From NCBI GenBank assembly GCA_910585995.1, contig CAJUGG010000031.1, forward strand, positions 1 to 56,025: 56,025 bases of DNA. The letters run 5' to 3'. Below, piece by piece: positions 32,365 to 40,968 of the stretch. The stretch comes from an uncultured Lachnospiraceae bacterium. GTDB taxonomy: Bacteria > Bacillota > Clostridia > Lachnospirales > Lachnospiraceae. The position numbers and the translations under genes are program-made. A model generated the notes under the pieces. The model had not been told where the DNA came from and ran no database searches. It was given only the letters and a program-made list of their open reading frames with translations. Position 1 is the first letter of the stretch; each line of letters opens with the position of its first letter.

Positions 32365-33428
32365 CACTGTACCTCCTTCTCACGCTTATGAAACAGCTTT
32401 GCCGGTAAATAGCGCTCTCTGAGCGCGATGCCTCCCGGACTCCAGGTAAAGATCATGATCACGATCAGGACAATCGCATAGATCAGCATACGATACTCAT
32501 TGAGTGCGCGCAGAAGCTCCGGCAACAGCGTCAGTACCACCGCTGCGATCATCGAGCCGCGGATACTGCCGATACCGCCTAGTACCACAAACACCAGAAT
32601 CATAATGGACATATTGTAGCCAAAGTTCTTAGGAAGCGCGGTCAAAGTGGACAGATTGTGCGCATACAGAACGCCTGCCGCCCCTGCTAAAGCAGCAGAG
32701 ACACTAAATGCCAGGATCTTATACTTGGTAATATTGATGCCGATGGACTCTGCCGCAATACGGTTGTCCCTAATCGCCATAATGGCGCGTCCGGTTCTCG
32801 AATGGACCAGATGGATCACAATGAATAACGTAATCAGCAATAAGATCGTACCAATGGTAAAATTGGAATCGGTAGGCGTTCCCGTGATCCCCTGTGCACC
32901 TTTTATGATAATCACGCCGTCCGGCTCCATGCCTAAAGACATGCTGTCTTTCAGAGAAAAATGCATCCCGTTTTTATCGATTCCAAAATAGATGGCATTG
33001 ACCAGGTTTTTGATGATCTCGCCAAAAGCCAGTGTCACAATAGCCAGATAGTCGCCTTTCAGACGCAGCACAGGTATTCCGATCAGGATACCGCAAATGC
33101 CCGCACATACAATCCCGATCAGCAGCGCAAGGACAAACCGAAGTCCTGGAACTGTGATTATCTCCGCGGTACATTTGGAAAAGACTGCTCCCGCAAAGGC
33201 ACCCACACACATAAATCCCGCATGTCCCAGACTCAGTTCTCCAAGAATACCTACCGTTAAGTTTAATGATACTGCCAGAATCGCATAGATGCACAACGGC
33301 ACTAAGATTCCTTTCATCAGGCTGGACATATGACCTGTCTTCATCAAGATCTCACATACCAGATAGGCCACAACTACAATTCCATACGTAATCAGACTGC
33401 TCTTCGCAGTTTTGGATAATTTCTTCAT
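32364..33428 (-). CDS. livM: Branched-chain amino-acid ABC transporter permease LivM
   Basis: 354 aa with eight to ten membrane segments. NLTVGILGELSLGHAGFM and GDYLAIVTLAFGEI are LivM motifs, and the ATPase-contact region is AIRDNRIAAESIGIN. It follows livH by 19 nt. The C-terminal basic tail (RERYLPAKLFHKREK) is cytoplasmic. Confidence 0.95.
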   Translation of the reverse strand: MKKLSKTAKSSLITYGIVVVAYLVCEILMKTGHMSSLMKGILVPLCIYAILAVSLNLTVGILGELSLGHAGFMCVGAFAGAVFSKCTAEIITVPGLRFVLALLIGIVCAGICGILIGIPVLRLKGDYLAIVTLAFGEIIKNLVNAIYFGIDKNGMHFSLKDSMSLGMEPDGVIIIKGAQGITGTPTDSNFTIGTILLLITLFIVIHLVHSRTGRAIMAIRDNRIAAESIGINITKYKILAFSVSAALAGAAGVLYAHNLSTLTALPKNFGYNMSIMILVFVVLGGIGSIRGSMIAAVVLTLLPELLRALNEYRMLIYAIVLIVIMIFTWSPGGIALRERYLPAKLFHKREKEVQ

Positions 33429-33447
33429 ATTACACTACGGCCTCCCT

Positions 33448-34329
33448 TTATACTTTTTCCTGGATCTGCTTGCCAAGAAGCCCGGTCGGTTTCACTACCA
33501 ATACGATAATCAATACAGAAAATACGATAGCATCCGATAACTGGGAAGAAATATAGGCTCTGCTTAAGATCTCAATCACGCCTAAGAGAATCCCGCCGAT
33601 AAAAGCTCCTGGTATGGAGCCGATTCCTCCAAATACTGCTGCCACAAACGCCTTGATGCCAGGCATGGCCCCAGTATAAGGGGTCAGTGCCGGATAAGCA
33701 GAACACAGAAGCACACCTGCAACTGCCGCCAGAGCAGAGCCGATGGCAAAGGTTAAGGAGATCGTCGCATTGACATTAATCCCCATAAGCTGTGCAGCTC
33801 CGCTGTCTTCGGATACCGCCAGCATCGCATGCCCTGCTTTGGAATATTTCATAAAAGTCATCAGACAGGCCATGATCACCAGACAGGCCACCACCGTTGC
33901 GATGGTCTCACCGGAGATAATCAGCTGTCCGCCAGCGAGCTGAATGGGTTCCATATTGACGACCGAAGCAAAGGACTTGGTGTTTGCCCCAAAGAGCAAA
34001 AGCGCAATATTTTGCAGAAAATAGCTCGCTCCAATGGCAGTAATAAGGACCGCTAACTTGGACGCCTGGCGCAGAGGCTTATAGGCCACTTTCTCCATCA
34101 CTACGCCCAGTACAGTACATACAATCACAGATAAAAGGATGGATACCGGGATCGGAAGTCCCATATTGCTGATGGCAATATAAGCCACATAACTTCCAAT
34201 CATAATCACATCCCCGTGGGCAAAATTCAGCATCTTCGCAATTCCGTAGACCATGGTATAGCCCAAAGCGATGATCGCATAAACACTGCCAAGACTAATG
34301 CCATTCAACAGATACGATATGAAACTCAT
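33448..34329 (-). CDS. livH: Branched-chain amino-acid ABC transporter permease LivH
   Basis: About 293 aa, mainly membrane segments. LGYTMVYGIAKMLNFAHGD is quoted as the LivH hallmark, with later VSEDSGAAQLMGINV as the ATPase contact and a GIKAFVAAVFGGIGSIPGA stretch. The start at 34329 has AGAGGAG upstream; a reading to 34398 approaches the terminator. The first permease after the binding protein. Confidence 0.94.
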   Translation of the reverse strand: MSFISYLLNGISLGSVYAIIALGYTMVYGIAKMLNFAHGDVIMIGSYVAYIAISNMGLPIPVSILLSVIVCTVLGVVMEKVAYKPLRQASKLAVLITAIGASYFLQNIALLLFGANTKSFASVVNMEPIQLAGGQLIISGETIATVVACLVIMACLMTFMKYSKAGHAMLAVSEDSGAAQLMGINVNATISLTFAIGSALAAVAGVLLCSAYPALTPYTGAMPGIKAFVAAVFGGIGSIPGAFIGGILLGVIEILSRAYISSQLSDAIVFSVLIIVLVVKPTGLLGKQIQEKV

Positions 34330-34443
34330 CTCATTCAACTCCTCTTTATACTTAATAAATGTCTTCCCCAGACGGATAATTGACCGCCTTATCCGCACAG
34401 TATATCATAAAACAAAAACCAACACAAGCCGACAGAGTAAAAA

Positions 34444-34473
34444 AACAGAGGCGTTTTTTGGAACGCCTCTGTT
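34444..34473 (-). terminator. Terminator/attenuator between the Liv binding protein and livH
   Basis: A 12-bp stem AACAGAGGCGTT and its exact partner with a 6-nt loop, followed on the minus strand by seven or more T. It lies within the liv operon. Confidence 0.9.
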
Positions 34474-34490
34474 CTTTATAGGAAAGGGAA

Positions 34491-35744
34491 TTACATTGCG
34501 GTATATACGCCGTCTGTAATCTTAACTGCTTTTGGAGATTTACTTGGCTCGCCTTCTGCATCCCAGGTGATTCCTTCGCCGGTCAGACCATCGACTGTCA
34601 CCTGTGTCATAGCAGCTTTCATTGCCTCACACATATCAGATGCGCTCATGTCAGCGGTGATGCCTGCCTGTTCAGCAGCAGCTTTGATGATATAGATTGC
34701 ATCATAAGCATCTGCTGCAAACTGGTTCGGAATCTCACCATAAGCTTCTTTGTATGCGGATACAAACTTCTGGGTCAGCTCGTCTTCTGCATCTGCTGCA
34801 AACGGAGTCAGAAGCATCACGCCCTCTGCCAGACTAGTATCAAAGTTCTCTACTGCTAGCAGTCCGTCCAGACCGTCACATCCAAAGAAGATCGGCTCAA
34901 AGTTCATGCCTGCTGCCTGCTTCAGGATAATAGAAGCCTCTGTATAATAGATCGGAAGGAATACCAGTTCTGCACCAGCATCTTTTGCTGCCTGAAGCTG
35001 CTGGGAGAAATCCGTCTTGTTGTCTGCGGTAAATGCACCCTGTGCCACGATCTCAATACCCTGATTTGCTGCTTCTGCTGCAAATTTCTCATAGATACCG
35101 CTGGAATATACATCTGAGCTGTCATAGATCACAGCCACTTTGGTAGCGATGTCATTCTCACCGATATACTGTGCAGATGCAACGCCCTGGTTCGGGTCAG
35201 AGAAACATACACGGAATGCGTTTGGCTGTGCGATACTCTCTACTGCGGAACCAGATGGAGTCAGATGGAACATATTGTCTTTTGCGCTCTCATTGACCAC
35301 TGCGGTACAAGGAGTAGAGGTAACGGTTCCCATCAGCATCTGCATACCCCAGTCTTTTAAGGTATTGTAAGCATTGATGGATTTCTCTGCATCATGCTCG
35401 TCATCCTCAAACTGGAACTCAACCTGCATACCATTGATGCCGCCTGCTGCGTTGATCTCATCTACAGCCATATTTGCTGCATTCATAACTGCCACACCAT
35501 AGACTGCTGCACCGCCTGTGATCGGTCCGATTCCGCCGATCTTCAGCACGCCGCCTTCTGCTGCTGCAGTGCTTCCATCCTCTGCTGCACTGCTATCCTC
35601 TGCCGCACTGCTGTCTCCTGTTGTATCCTCTGTTGATGCCTCCGGTGCTGCACTGTCATTGTTTGCTGTGTTGTCTGAGCTTCCACAAGCTGCTACCGAA
35701 AAAGCAAGGGTAGCTGCCATAGCCAGACTAAGTAACTTCTTCAT
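34491..35744 (-). CDS. livJ: Branched-chain amino-acid ABC transporter substrate-binding lipoprotein (LivJ/LivK-like)
   Basis: About 417 aa. The signal peptide MKKLLSLAMAATLAFSVAACG ends in a lipobox, followed by a Ser/Ala/Glu/Asp-rich linker (about 22-60). The type I periplasmic fold shows GGIGPITGGAAVYG and the family-typical FQFEDDEHDAEKSINAYN. The start at 35744 has AGGAGGAAT upstream; the longer frame to 35807 crosses the operator palindrome. First gene of the liv operon, with a consensus promoter at 35797-35825. Confidence 0.93.
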   Translation of the reverse strand: MKKLLSLAMAATLAFSVAACGSSDNTANNDSAAPEASTEDTTGDSSAAEDSSAAEDGSTAAAEGGVLKIGGIGPITGGAAVYGVAVMNAANMAVDEINAAGGINGMQVEFQFEDDEHDAEKSINAYNTLKDWGMQMLMGTVTSTPCTAVVNESAKDNMFHLTPSGSAVESIAQPNAFRVCFSDPNQGVASAQYIGENDIATKVAVIYDSSDVYSSGIYEKFAAEAANQGIEIVAQGAFTADNKTDFSQQLQAAKDAGAELVFLPIYYTEASIILKQAAGMNFEPIFFGCDGLDGLLAVENFDTSLAEGVMLLTPFAADAEDELTQKFVSAYKEAYGEIPNQFAADAYDAIYIIKAAAEQAGITADMSASDMCEAMKAAMTQVTVDGLTGEGITWDAEGEPSKSPKAVKITDGVYTAM

Positions 35745-35766
35745 AATAACTATTCCTCCTAACGAT

Positions 35767-35797
35767 TGATATCCGATACTTTTTGTATCGGATATCA
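35767..35797 (-). promoter_or_regulatory. Perfect 13-bp inverted repeat at the liv transcription start
   Basis: TGATATCCGATAC and its exact partner around a TTTTT centre. It abuts the -10 of the liv promoter and covers the expected start site. It could be an operator or an mRNA hairpin; no cognate regulator gene is in the window. Confidence 0.7.
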
Positions 35798-35825
35798 TGA
35801 TAAACATTCCCTACCTTTTTGTCAA
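35797..35825 (-). promoter_or_regulatory. Sigma-A promoter of the liv operon
   Basis: Minus strand: -35 TTGACA (35820-35825), 17-bp spacer, -10 TATCAT (35797-35802). Confidence 0.82.
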
Positions 35826-35868
35826 TTCATTTTTCAAATTTTAATGATTATTTTACTTTTTTCTGTGT

Positions 35869-37128
35869 TTACCAATATCTGCGGATACAGCGGATACTTC
35901 GGTAATACATATTGCTTACCTTGATTCCGCTTCGCTCGGTGCTGGCATGAACAATCTGATTGTTTCCTATGTATATCCCCACATGCCCGAAATAGCATAC
36001 CACGTCACCAGGCTGTTTGTCGGATTCGCTGACCGCCTGGCCACCGCCTGCCAAAGCTCCGGACTGTCTTGGCGTCGAGATGCCGAAGTGGGCATGCACC
36101 AGATTGACAAAACCGGAACAATCTGTCCCATTGGTCAGGCTGTTGCCCCCGCTCACATAGGGATATCCCACAAACTGCAGTCCATAAGAAGCGATGGAAC
36201 CGCCGCTTCCTCCGCCGGAAGAAGTGCTGCCGCCACCCCCTCCGCTAGATGAGCCGGAAGATCCCCCTCCATCGTTATCATCATCGTCGTCATCCTCATA
36301 AGTCCTGGATGCAGAAGCCCCGGAATTGCCGGAATCATCAGAAGACGCTGCTGCTGCTCTTTTTGCAGCATTTTTCGCTGCCCGCTTTGCTGCTTCTGCC
36401 CTGGCCGCCTCTTCCTGAAGCCTCTTAATCTGTGCATTTTGTTCTTTGATCTTCTGTTGGTATTCACTCACTTTCGCTCTGGCCGCACTTAACTGACTGT
36501 CAAAATCAGCGATCTCGCTCTTTTTTCTGGCAATCATATTCTGCAGATTGGCTTTCTCTTCCTCAAGCTGTGCCTGCATCTCCAGCAGTTCTTCTTTTTC
36601 CTGCTCCAGACGCGCCTGAAGCTCAATCACGGCCTGCTTGGCTGCTTTGTATTCGTCTAACAGGCGATTGTCATACTCCTGAAGTTCCTCTGCATAATCC
36701 ACCCGATTGACCAGATCCGCGATACTGTCCGAAGTCAAAAGGATCTCCAGATAACTGTCATTTCCGGATTCATACAGATACTGTATCCGAAGCTTCATAT
36801 CCTCATACTGACGCTCTTCTGTGGCTTTTGCCTCCTCATAGGCAATCTCCGCCTCCTGGATCTCCACTTCCTTGTCCGCCAGATCACTTTCCAACACTTC
36901 AATATTTAAAAGCGTGTTTGTAAGTTCATCATTCAAACCGCTCACTTCATTGTTCAGTGCACTTTTCTGCCCCTCCAGATTACTGATCTTCGACTTAATA
37001 TTGTTCAGTTCCTTTTCATTCTGCGCCTTCTGACTCTGGATATTGCTGATGGTCGCCGTCACATGTTCTGTGCTGGTCATCAAGACCGTCGCTGCCAAAA
37101 GGATGCAAGCTGTTTTCCTCCATCTCAT
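35869..37128 (-). CDS. Secreted NlpC/P60 peptidoglycan hydrolase with coiled coil
   Basis: 419 aa. A signal peptide (about 1-26) is followed by a long coiled coil (about 27-245), as in CwlO/PcsB-type hydrolases that answer to FtsEX. A low-complexity linker follows (an acidic run of Asp, then Gly/Ser, about 270-310). The C-terminal NlpC/P60 domain has the catalytic Cys in NGTDCSGFVNL, His in GHVGIYIG and the third polar residue in QIVHAS. It should cleave D-gamma-glutamyl-diamino-acid bonds in stem peptides during wall growth. It stands alone; the upstream ABC genes run the same way, 57 nt away. Confidence 0.92.
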   Translation of the reverse strand: MRWRKTACILLAATVLMTSTEHVTATISNIQSQKAQNEKELNNIKSKISNLEGQKSALNNEVSGLNDELTNTLLNIEVLESDLADKEVEIQEAEIAYEEAKATEERQYEDMKLRIQYLYESGNDSYLEILLTSDSIADLVNRVDYAEELQEYDNRLLDEYKAAKQAVIELQARLEQEKEELLEMQAQLEEEKANLQNMIARKKSEIADFDSQLSAARAKVSEYQQKIKEQNAQIKRLQEEAARAEAAKRAAKNAAKRAAAASSDDSGNSGASASRTYEDDDDDDNDGGGSSGSSSGGGGGSTSSGGGSGGSIASYGLQFVGYPYVSGGNSLTNGTDCSGFVNLVHAHFGISTPRQSGALAGGGQAVSESDKQPGDVVCYFGHVGIYIGNNQIVHASTERSGIKVSNMYYRSIRCIRRYW

Positions 37129-37185
37129 CTGCTCTGTCTAACCTCCGGTTTCAGCATAGCACAGAATGTCTTCCTTTTCAACTCT

Positions 37186-38478
37186 TTATTCGTATCGAAG
37201 CGCCTCAATCGGATGCAGCTTAGCCGCTTTATTGGCCGGATAATATCCAAAAAACACCCCGATAAAGACAGAAAAGCTGACTGAGATCAAGATGCCGCTG
37301 ACAGACGGACTCACTGTATACCCCATCAGACTGGTCGCTATCGTCGCGACGGCGATCCCCAGCAAGATCCCAAGAATCCCGCCCACCAAGCACAATACAA
37401 TCGCTTCCATAATAAATTGCAGCCGAATCGAGCCGTTGGTGGCACCAAGTGCCTTTCTCGTGCCGATCTCTCTGGTGCGCTCGGTGATGGACACCAGCAT
37501 AATATTCATCACGCCAATCCCTCCCACCAGCAGGGAGATCCCCGCAATAGCTGCTATCACCAAAGCCACCGTGGACAACATCTCTGTCATACTTTTCACA
37601 ATCGATTCCATACTCATCGCACTGATCTCAAAATTCTCATTGTCCCGGTAATAGCGGTCATTGAGATAGGTCTCTATGGTACTGCAAAAATCCGACGCAC
37701 TGACTCCCGCTGCGGTCAATATGGTAAACTGGCTGTAGCCGGATGTATTGTGGTTCTGGTCTCTGGCCGCCTGCAGGGGCAGATACATCATCGTCTCTGT
37801 ATCCTCCTCTGACGCACTGGAAAATCCCATGCTGGATTCTTCGTACTGATAGACCCCTACAATGGTATAGGTATCATAGCGGTTCTGAAATAAGACATCG
37901 ATGGTCTGTCCAATGGCAGACATCACATCTTTGTCAAACATATTTTTAACGACCAGATCCGATACCAGCACCACGCGGCGCGCCTCATCCTGGTCTCTTT
38001 GACTTAGCAGGCGCCCGGCCAGCAGCGTAAGTTTCAGATTCTCAAGGTTGGACGCATTGACGCCTTCGGCATTGACATAGGCATATTTTGAACCCTTTTG
38101 CGCTTTCCCGCTCCCGATATTCTCTGACAGGGAATACCCTTCTATCGAAGCATCATACCGGCTCTTAAGATCAGACAGCACCTCTTCCGTCACATAGTCT
38201 TCTTCCTGCATCTTGGTCATCCTAGGACCAAAAACAAAGGTCATGCCGCTGGATGTAGTCTCTGTGCTGCTGCTCTTTTGCTGAAGCCCCACGGTGATAT
38301 TGTTGGCTCCCATAGATGACATGGAATCTGTCACTGACTGGCTGAGAGAATTTCCCAATGTCATGATGGCGATCACCGAAGCAATCCCGATGATGATTCC
38401 TAACATGGTCAAAAGAGAGCGCATCTTATTGGCGCGAAGTCCATGAAAAGCCAACAGAATATTTTCCCATATCAGCAT
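37186..38478 (-). CDS. MacB-like ABC exporter permease (FtsX domain)
   Basis: 430 aa. One N-terminal membrane segment (LLTMLGIIIGIASVIAIM), a large extracytoplasmic domain (about 50-280), then three C-terminal membrane segments of the FtsX domain with ISLLVGGIGVMNIMLVS and EIGTRKALGAT. The start overlaps the ATPase stop by 7 nt. The module exports peptides, lipids or antimicrobials rather than importing nutrients; the substrate is unknown. Confidence 0.92.
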   Translation of the reverse strand: MLIWENILLAFHGLRANKMRSLLTMLGIIIGIASVIAIMTLGNSLSQSVTDSMSSMGANNITVGLQQKSSSTETTSSGMTFVFGPRMTKMQEEDYVTEEVLSDLKSRYDASIEGYSLSENIGSGKAQKGSKYAYVNAEGVNASNLENLKLTLLAGRLLSQRDQDEARRVVLVSDLVVKNMFDKDVMSAIGQTIDVLFQNRYDTYTIVGVYQYEESSMGFSSASEEDTETMMYLPLQAARDQNHNTSGYSQFTILTAAGVSASDFCSTIETYLNDRYYRDNENFEISAMSMESIVKSMTEMLSTVALVIAAIAGISLLVGGIGVMNIMLVSITERTREIGTRKALGATNGSIRLQFIMEAIVLCLVGGILGILLGIAVATIATSLMGYTVSPSVSGILISVSFSVFIGVFFGYYPANKAAKLHPIEALRYE

Positions 38479-39185
38479 CTGTCCCTGCTCCTTTCTCCGA
38501 TAACCTCTCCGTCTTTTAAAGTAATCATCCGCTCTGTCTCCCTTGCTAGTTCCTCAGAATGTGTGATCAGGACAATGGTCTTATTCTGTTCCTGATTCAG
38601 TCTGTGAAAGATATCCATGATCATCCGCCCGGTCTTGGAATCCAGCGCACCTGTCGGTTCATCCGCCAGGATGATCGCCGGATTATTGGCCATGGCGCGA
38701 GCAATAGCCACTCGCTGCTTTTGACCGCCTGACAACTCGTCTGGATGATGAGTGACCCGATCCTCCATCCCCACTAGCTGAAGCAGCTCTCTCGCCCGCT
38801 CCTTTCTCTCTTTTCTCCCGATGCCTGCATACAGCATCGGAAGCTCCACATTTTTTAAAGCGCTGGTCCGCCCGATGAGGTTATAGGTCTGGAAGACAAA
38901 CCCGATCTTTTGATTGCGGATCAAAGACAATTCTCTGTCCTTTGCCCTGGCCACATCCACTCCGTCCAGCAGATACTCGCCCTCTGTAGGGCGGTCTAAG
39001 ATCCCGATAATATTCATCATGGTCGTCTTGCCGGAGCCGGAAGAACCCACGATGGAGACAAATTCTCCCTGTCTTACGTTCAGGTCAATCCCATGGAGGA
39101 TCTCTAATTCATTGGGCATCCCTACATAAAACCGCTTGACAATCCCTTTTAGCTCGATGATCGTCTTATATTCTCCCATCTGCAT
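38472..39185 (-). CDS. MacB/LolD-type ABC exporter ATPase
   Basis: 237 aa. Walker A is GSSGSGKTTMMN, signature LSGGQKQRVAIARA, Walker B IILADEPTGALDS and H-loop VLITHSEE. GFVFQTYNLIGRTSALKNVELP is quoted in part as the MacB family Q-loop (VFQTYNLIG). Start at 39185 or the Met two codons later. It lies 5 nt after the membrane fusion protein and overlaps the permease. Confidence 0.93.
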   Translation of the reverse strand: MQMGEYKTIIELKGIVKRFYVGMPNELEILHGIDLNVRQGEFVSIVGSSGSGKTTMMNIIGILDRPTEGEYLLDGVDVARAKDRELSLIRNQKIGFVFQTYNLIGRTSALKNVELPMLYAGIGRKERKERARELLQLVGMEDRVTHHPDELSGGQKQRVAIARAMANNPAIILADEPTGALDSKTGRMIMDIFHRLNQEQNKTIVLITHSEELARETERMITLKDGEVIGERSRDRC

Positions 39186-39190
39186 CTCTC

Positions 39191-40771
39191 TTAAAAACCT
39201 CCCATTCTCCCGCCAGGTCCTCTTCCTGGACCGCCTCCGGGAGTGTCTCCGCCTTCTATGAACATCATACCCTCTTCGGATGACTCTCCTTCTGACGTAT
39301 GGTACTGCATCGGTGAGGGATAGTATACCTTTGTATGTTCATCGATGCCATCTCCTGATATCTCCACATAATAATCGCTCTCCATACCGACTTGCACTGG
39401 TACTTTCACCCGTTCTCCATCTTGCTCTTTATAGAGAAATTGGCTGCCATCTTCGTCCGTCTCCACACAGTCATAGGGTACAGTCAGTACATCATAGACT
39501 GCTTCCTGCACAATACTGACCTTTGCAGTCATGCCAATCCGAAGATTGGTATTGGCTTCCTCTAGTGCAATCCCGATCTTATATTCAGAGCTTCCGGTAC
39601 TTGACGCTCCTTGTGCTGCTTCTGTCGCTGTGGGCGCTACAAAAGACACCTTTGCCGGGAGTTCCTCGTCCCCCACAGCTTCCACGATCACCGCCGCTGT
39701 CATATCTTTAGAGATCTTATGAATCTCATATTCGTCCACACTGGCTGACACGATAAAATGCTCCTGATCTGCAATACTAAACAGCGTGTTCCCCTCTCCC
39801 ATATAGGTATCTCCCACATCCACTTTCCTGTCTGTGATCACCCCGGAGATAGGCGCCGTCACCATACAGCTTTCTATCTGATTTTGATAGTCCTCTATGG
39901 TCTGCTGGCTGCTGTCATTGGAATAGGTGTGTTCTACTTGAGCCTGTTCCAGACGGTCCTGTGTATCTGAGATATTTTTGTCCTGGCCCTTCTGGGCGTC
40001 ATCAAGAGCCTCTGACGCGCTCTCATAGGCATCCTGTGCCCGCTCTTCGGCTTCTGCAGAGGCGTTGTATTCCTGATGGGCTTCGGTATAAGATGCCTGA
40101 GCCTGTTCCACTGCTCTTTGTAATTCCTGGTAAGCGGCAAAGGCTTCCTGATACGCATTTTTCTCCTCTTCGGATGCATCCTCTGCTGGTGCCTGGGGTT
40201 CGGCTGCCTCCTGCAGCGCGTTTTTTGCCTCGCTTAAGCGCTCCTCTCTCCTTTTGAGCCGCTCGGCCGCATCACTTAGATCCCCTTCTGCTTCCTGTAG
40301 TGCTTCCTTTGCCTCAGCCTCATTTTTTACTGCTTTCTGATAGCTGTCTGAGCCGTCTTCCACCGCTTCCTGATAATTCTCGGTTGCCGTCTGAATGGAT
40401 TTGTTCTCTGTATATTCACTTAGGGCCTGACGGTTCTTCGCTTCTGTCAGGCTGCGTTCGATACTGGAAGAATCGAGGACGGCCACCACTTCTCCCTTTT
40501 CCACATAATCTCCCACCTCATACCGGACTTCTAATACTTTCACATCTTTTGCACTGGCTGATACATCCCAAACCTCTGCACTGTTGATGGTTCCTGTCAC
40601 ACTGATGGCATCCAGCAAATTCTGCTTTGTTACCTGCACCGTCTCCACTTGCTGAACACTCTCTGCCATCGCTTGCCTTTGCTTCTGTCCTGTGTAGATC
40701 TTCCCTCCGATGATCCCCACAACACTCACAACCACCAGGCATCCGGCAATCACTTTCTGTCTCCTTTTCAC
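39191..40771 (-). CDS. MacA-like membrane fusion (HlyD) protein of an ABC exporter
   Basis: 526 aa. An N-terminal membrane anchor (about 6-23, VIAGCLVVVSVVGIIGG), a biotinyl-like segment (VLEVRYEVGDYVEKGEVVAVLD), a very long coiled-coil hairpin (about 105-290) and a second lipoyl half with VTAPISGVITDRKVDVGD. A beta-barrel region and a Gly/Pro/Arg-rich tail follow. MacA homologs are usually nearer 400 aa; the surplus is mostly coiled coil and Ala/Glu-rich spacer. First gene of the exporter operon. A phased repeat array lies upstream at 40903-40962. Confidence 0.9.
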   Translation of the reverse strand: MKRRQKVIAGCLVVVSVVGIIGGKIYTGQKQRQAMAESVQQVETVQVTKQNLLDAISVTGTINSAEVWDVSASAKDVKVLEVRYEVGDYVEKGEVVAVLDSSSIERSLTEAKNRQALSEYTENKSIQTATENYQEAVEDGSDSYQKAVKNEAEAKEALQEAEGDLSDAAERLKRREERLSEAKNALQEAAEPQAPAEDASEEEKNAYQEAFAAYQELQRAVEQAQASYTEAHQEYNASAEAEERAQDAYESASEALDDAQKGQDKNISDTQDRLEQAQVEHTYSNDSSQQTIEDYQNQIESCMVTAPISGVITDRKVDVGDTYMGEGNTLFSIADQEHFIVSASVDEYEIHKISKDMTAAVIVEAVGDEELPAKVSFVAPTATEAAQGASSTGSSEYKIGIALEEANTNLRIGMTAKVSIVQEAVYDVLTVPYDCVETDEDGSQFLYKEQDGERVKVPVQVGMESDYYVEISGDGIDEHTKVYYPSPMQYHTSEGESSEEGMMFIEGGDTPGGGPGRGPGGRMGGF

Positions 40772-40812
40772 GCTATTCCTCCTTCTGCACTTATCCTTTC
40801 CACATGCGAAGA

Positions 40813-40855
40813 CCCTGCCATAAAACAGGGCTTAAAATCCCATTTTATGGCAGGG
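40813..40855. terminator. Hairpin upstream of the exporter operon
   Basis: CCCTGCCATAAAA and its exact partner flank a 17-nt loop. It may terminate the acetylation operon that reads into it on the minus strand. The stem tip CTGCCATAAAA resembles the outer arms of family-A copies. Confidence 0.5.
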
Positions 40856-40884
40856 CCTTAAGAAGCGGGAGCACATGTTTTCCA

Positions 40885-40962
40885 GAGTTTATCAAAATTC
40901 TGTGTAAATTTCTTGTAAACTCTGTGTGCAAAAGGTGATAAAAATGTGAAAATCACGTGAAA
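40885..40962 (-). promoter_or_regulatory. Array of six phased TTTCAC/TTTACA boxes
   Basis: On the minus strand the hexamers TTTCAC (40957-40962), TTTCAC (40946-40951), TATCAC (40935-40940), GCACAC (40924-40929), TTTACA (40914-40919) and TTTACA (40903-40908) recur every 11, 11, 11, 10 and 11 bp. The array lies upstream of the exporter operon. Its spacing suits an OmpR/PhoB-type response regulator. An inverted pair GAGTTTA/TAAACTC (40885-40922) overlaps it. Confidence 0.65.
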
Positions 40963-40968
40963 TTCATA

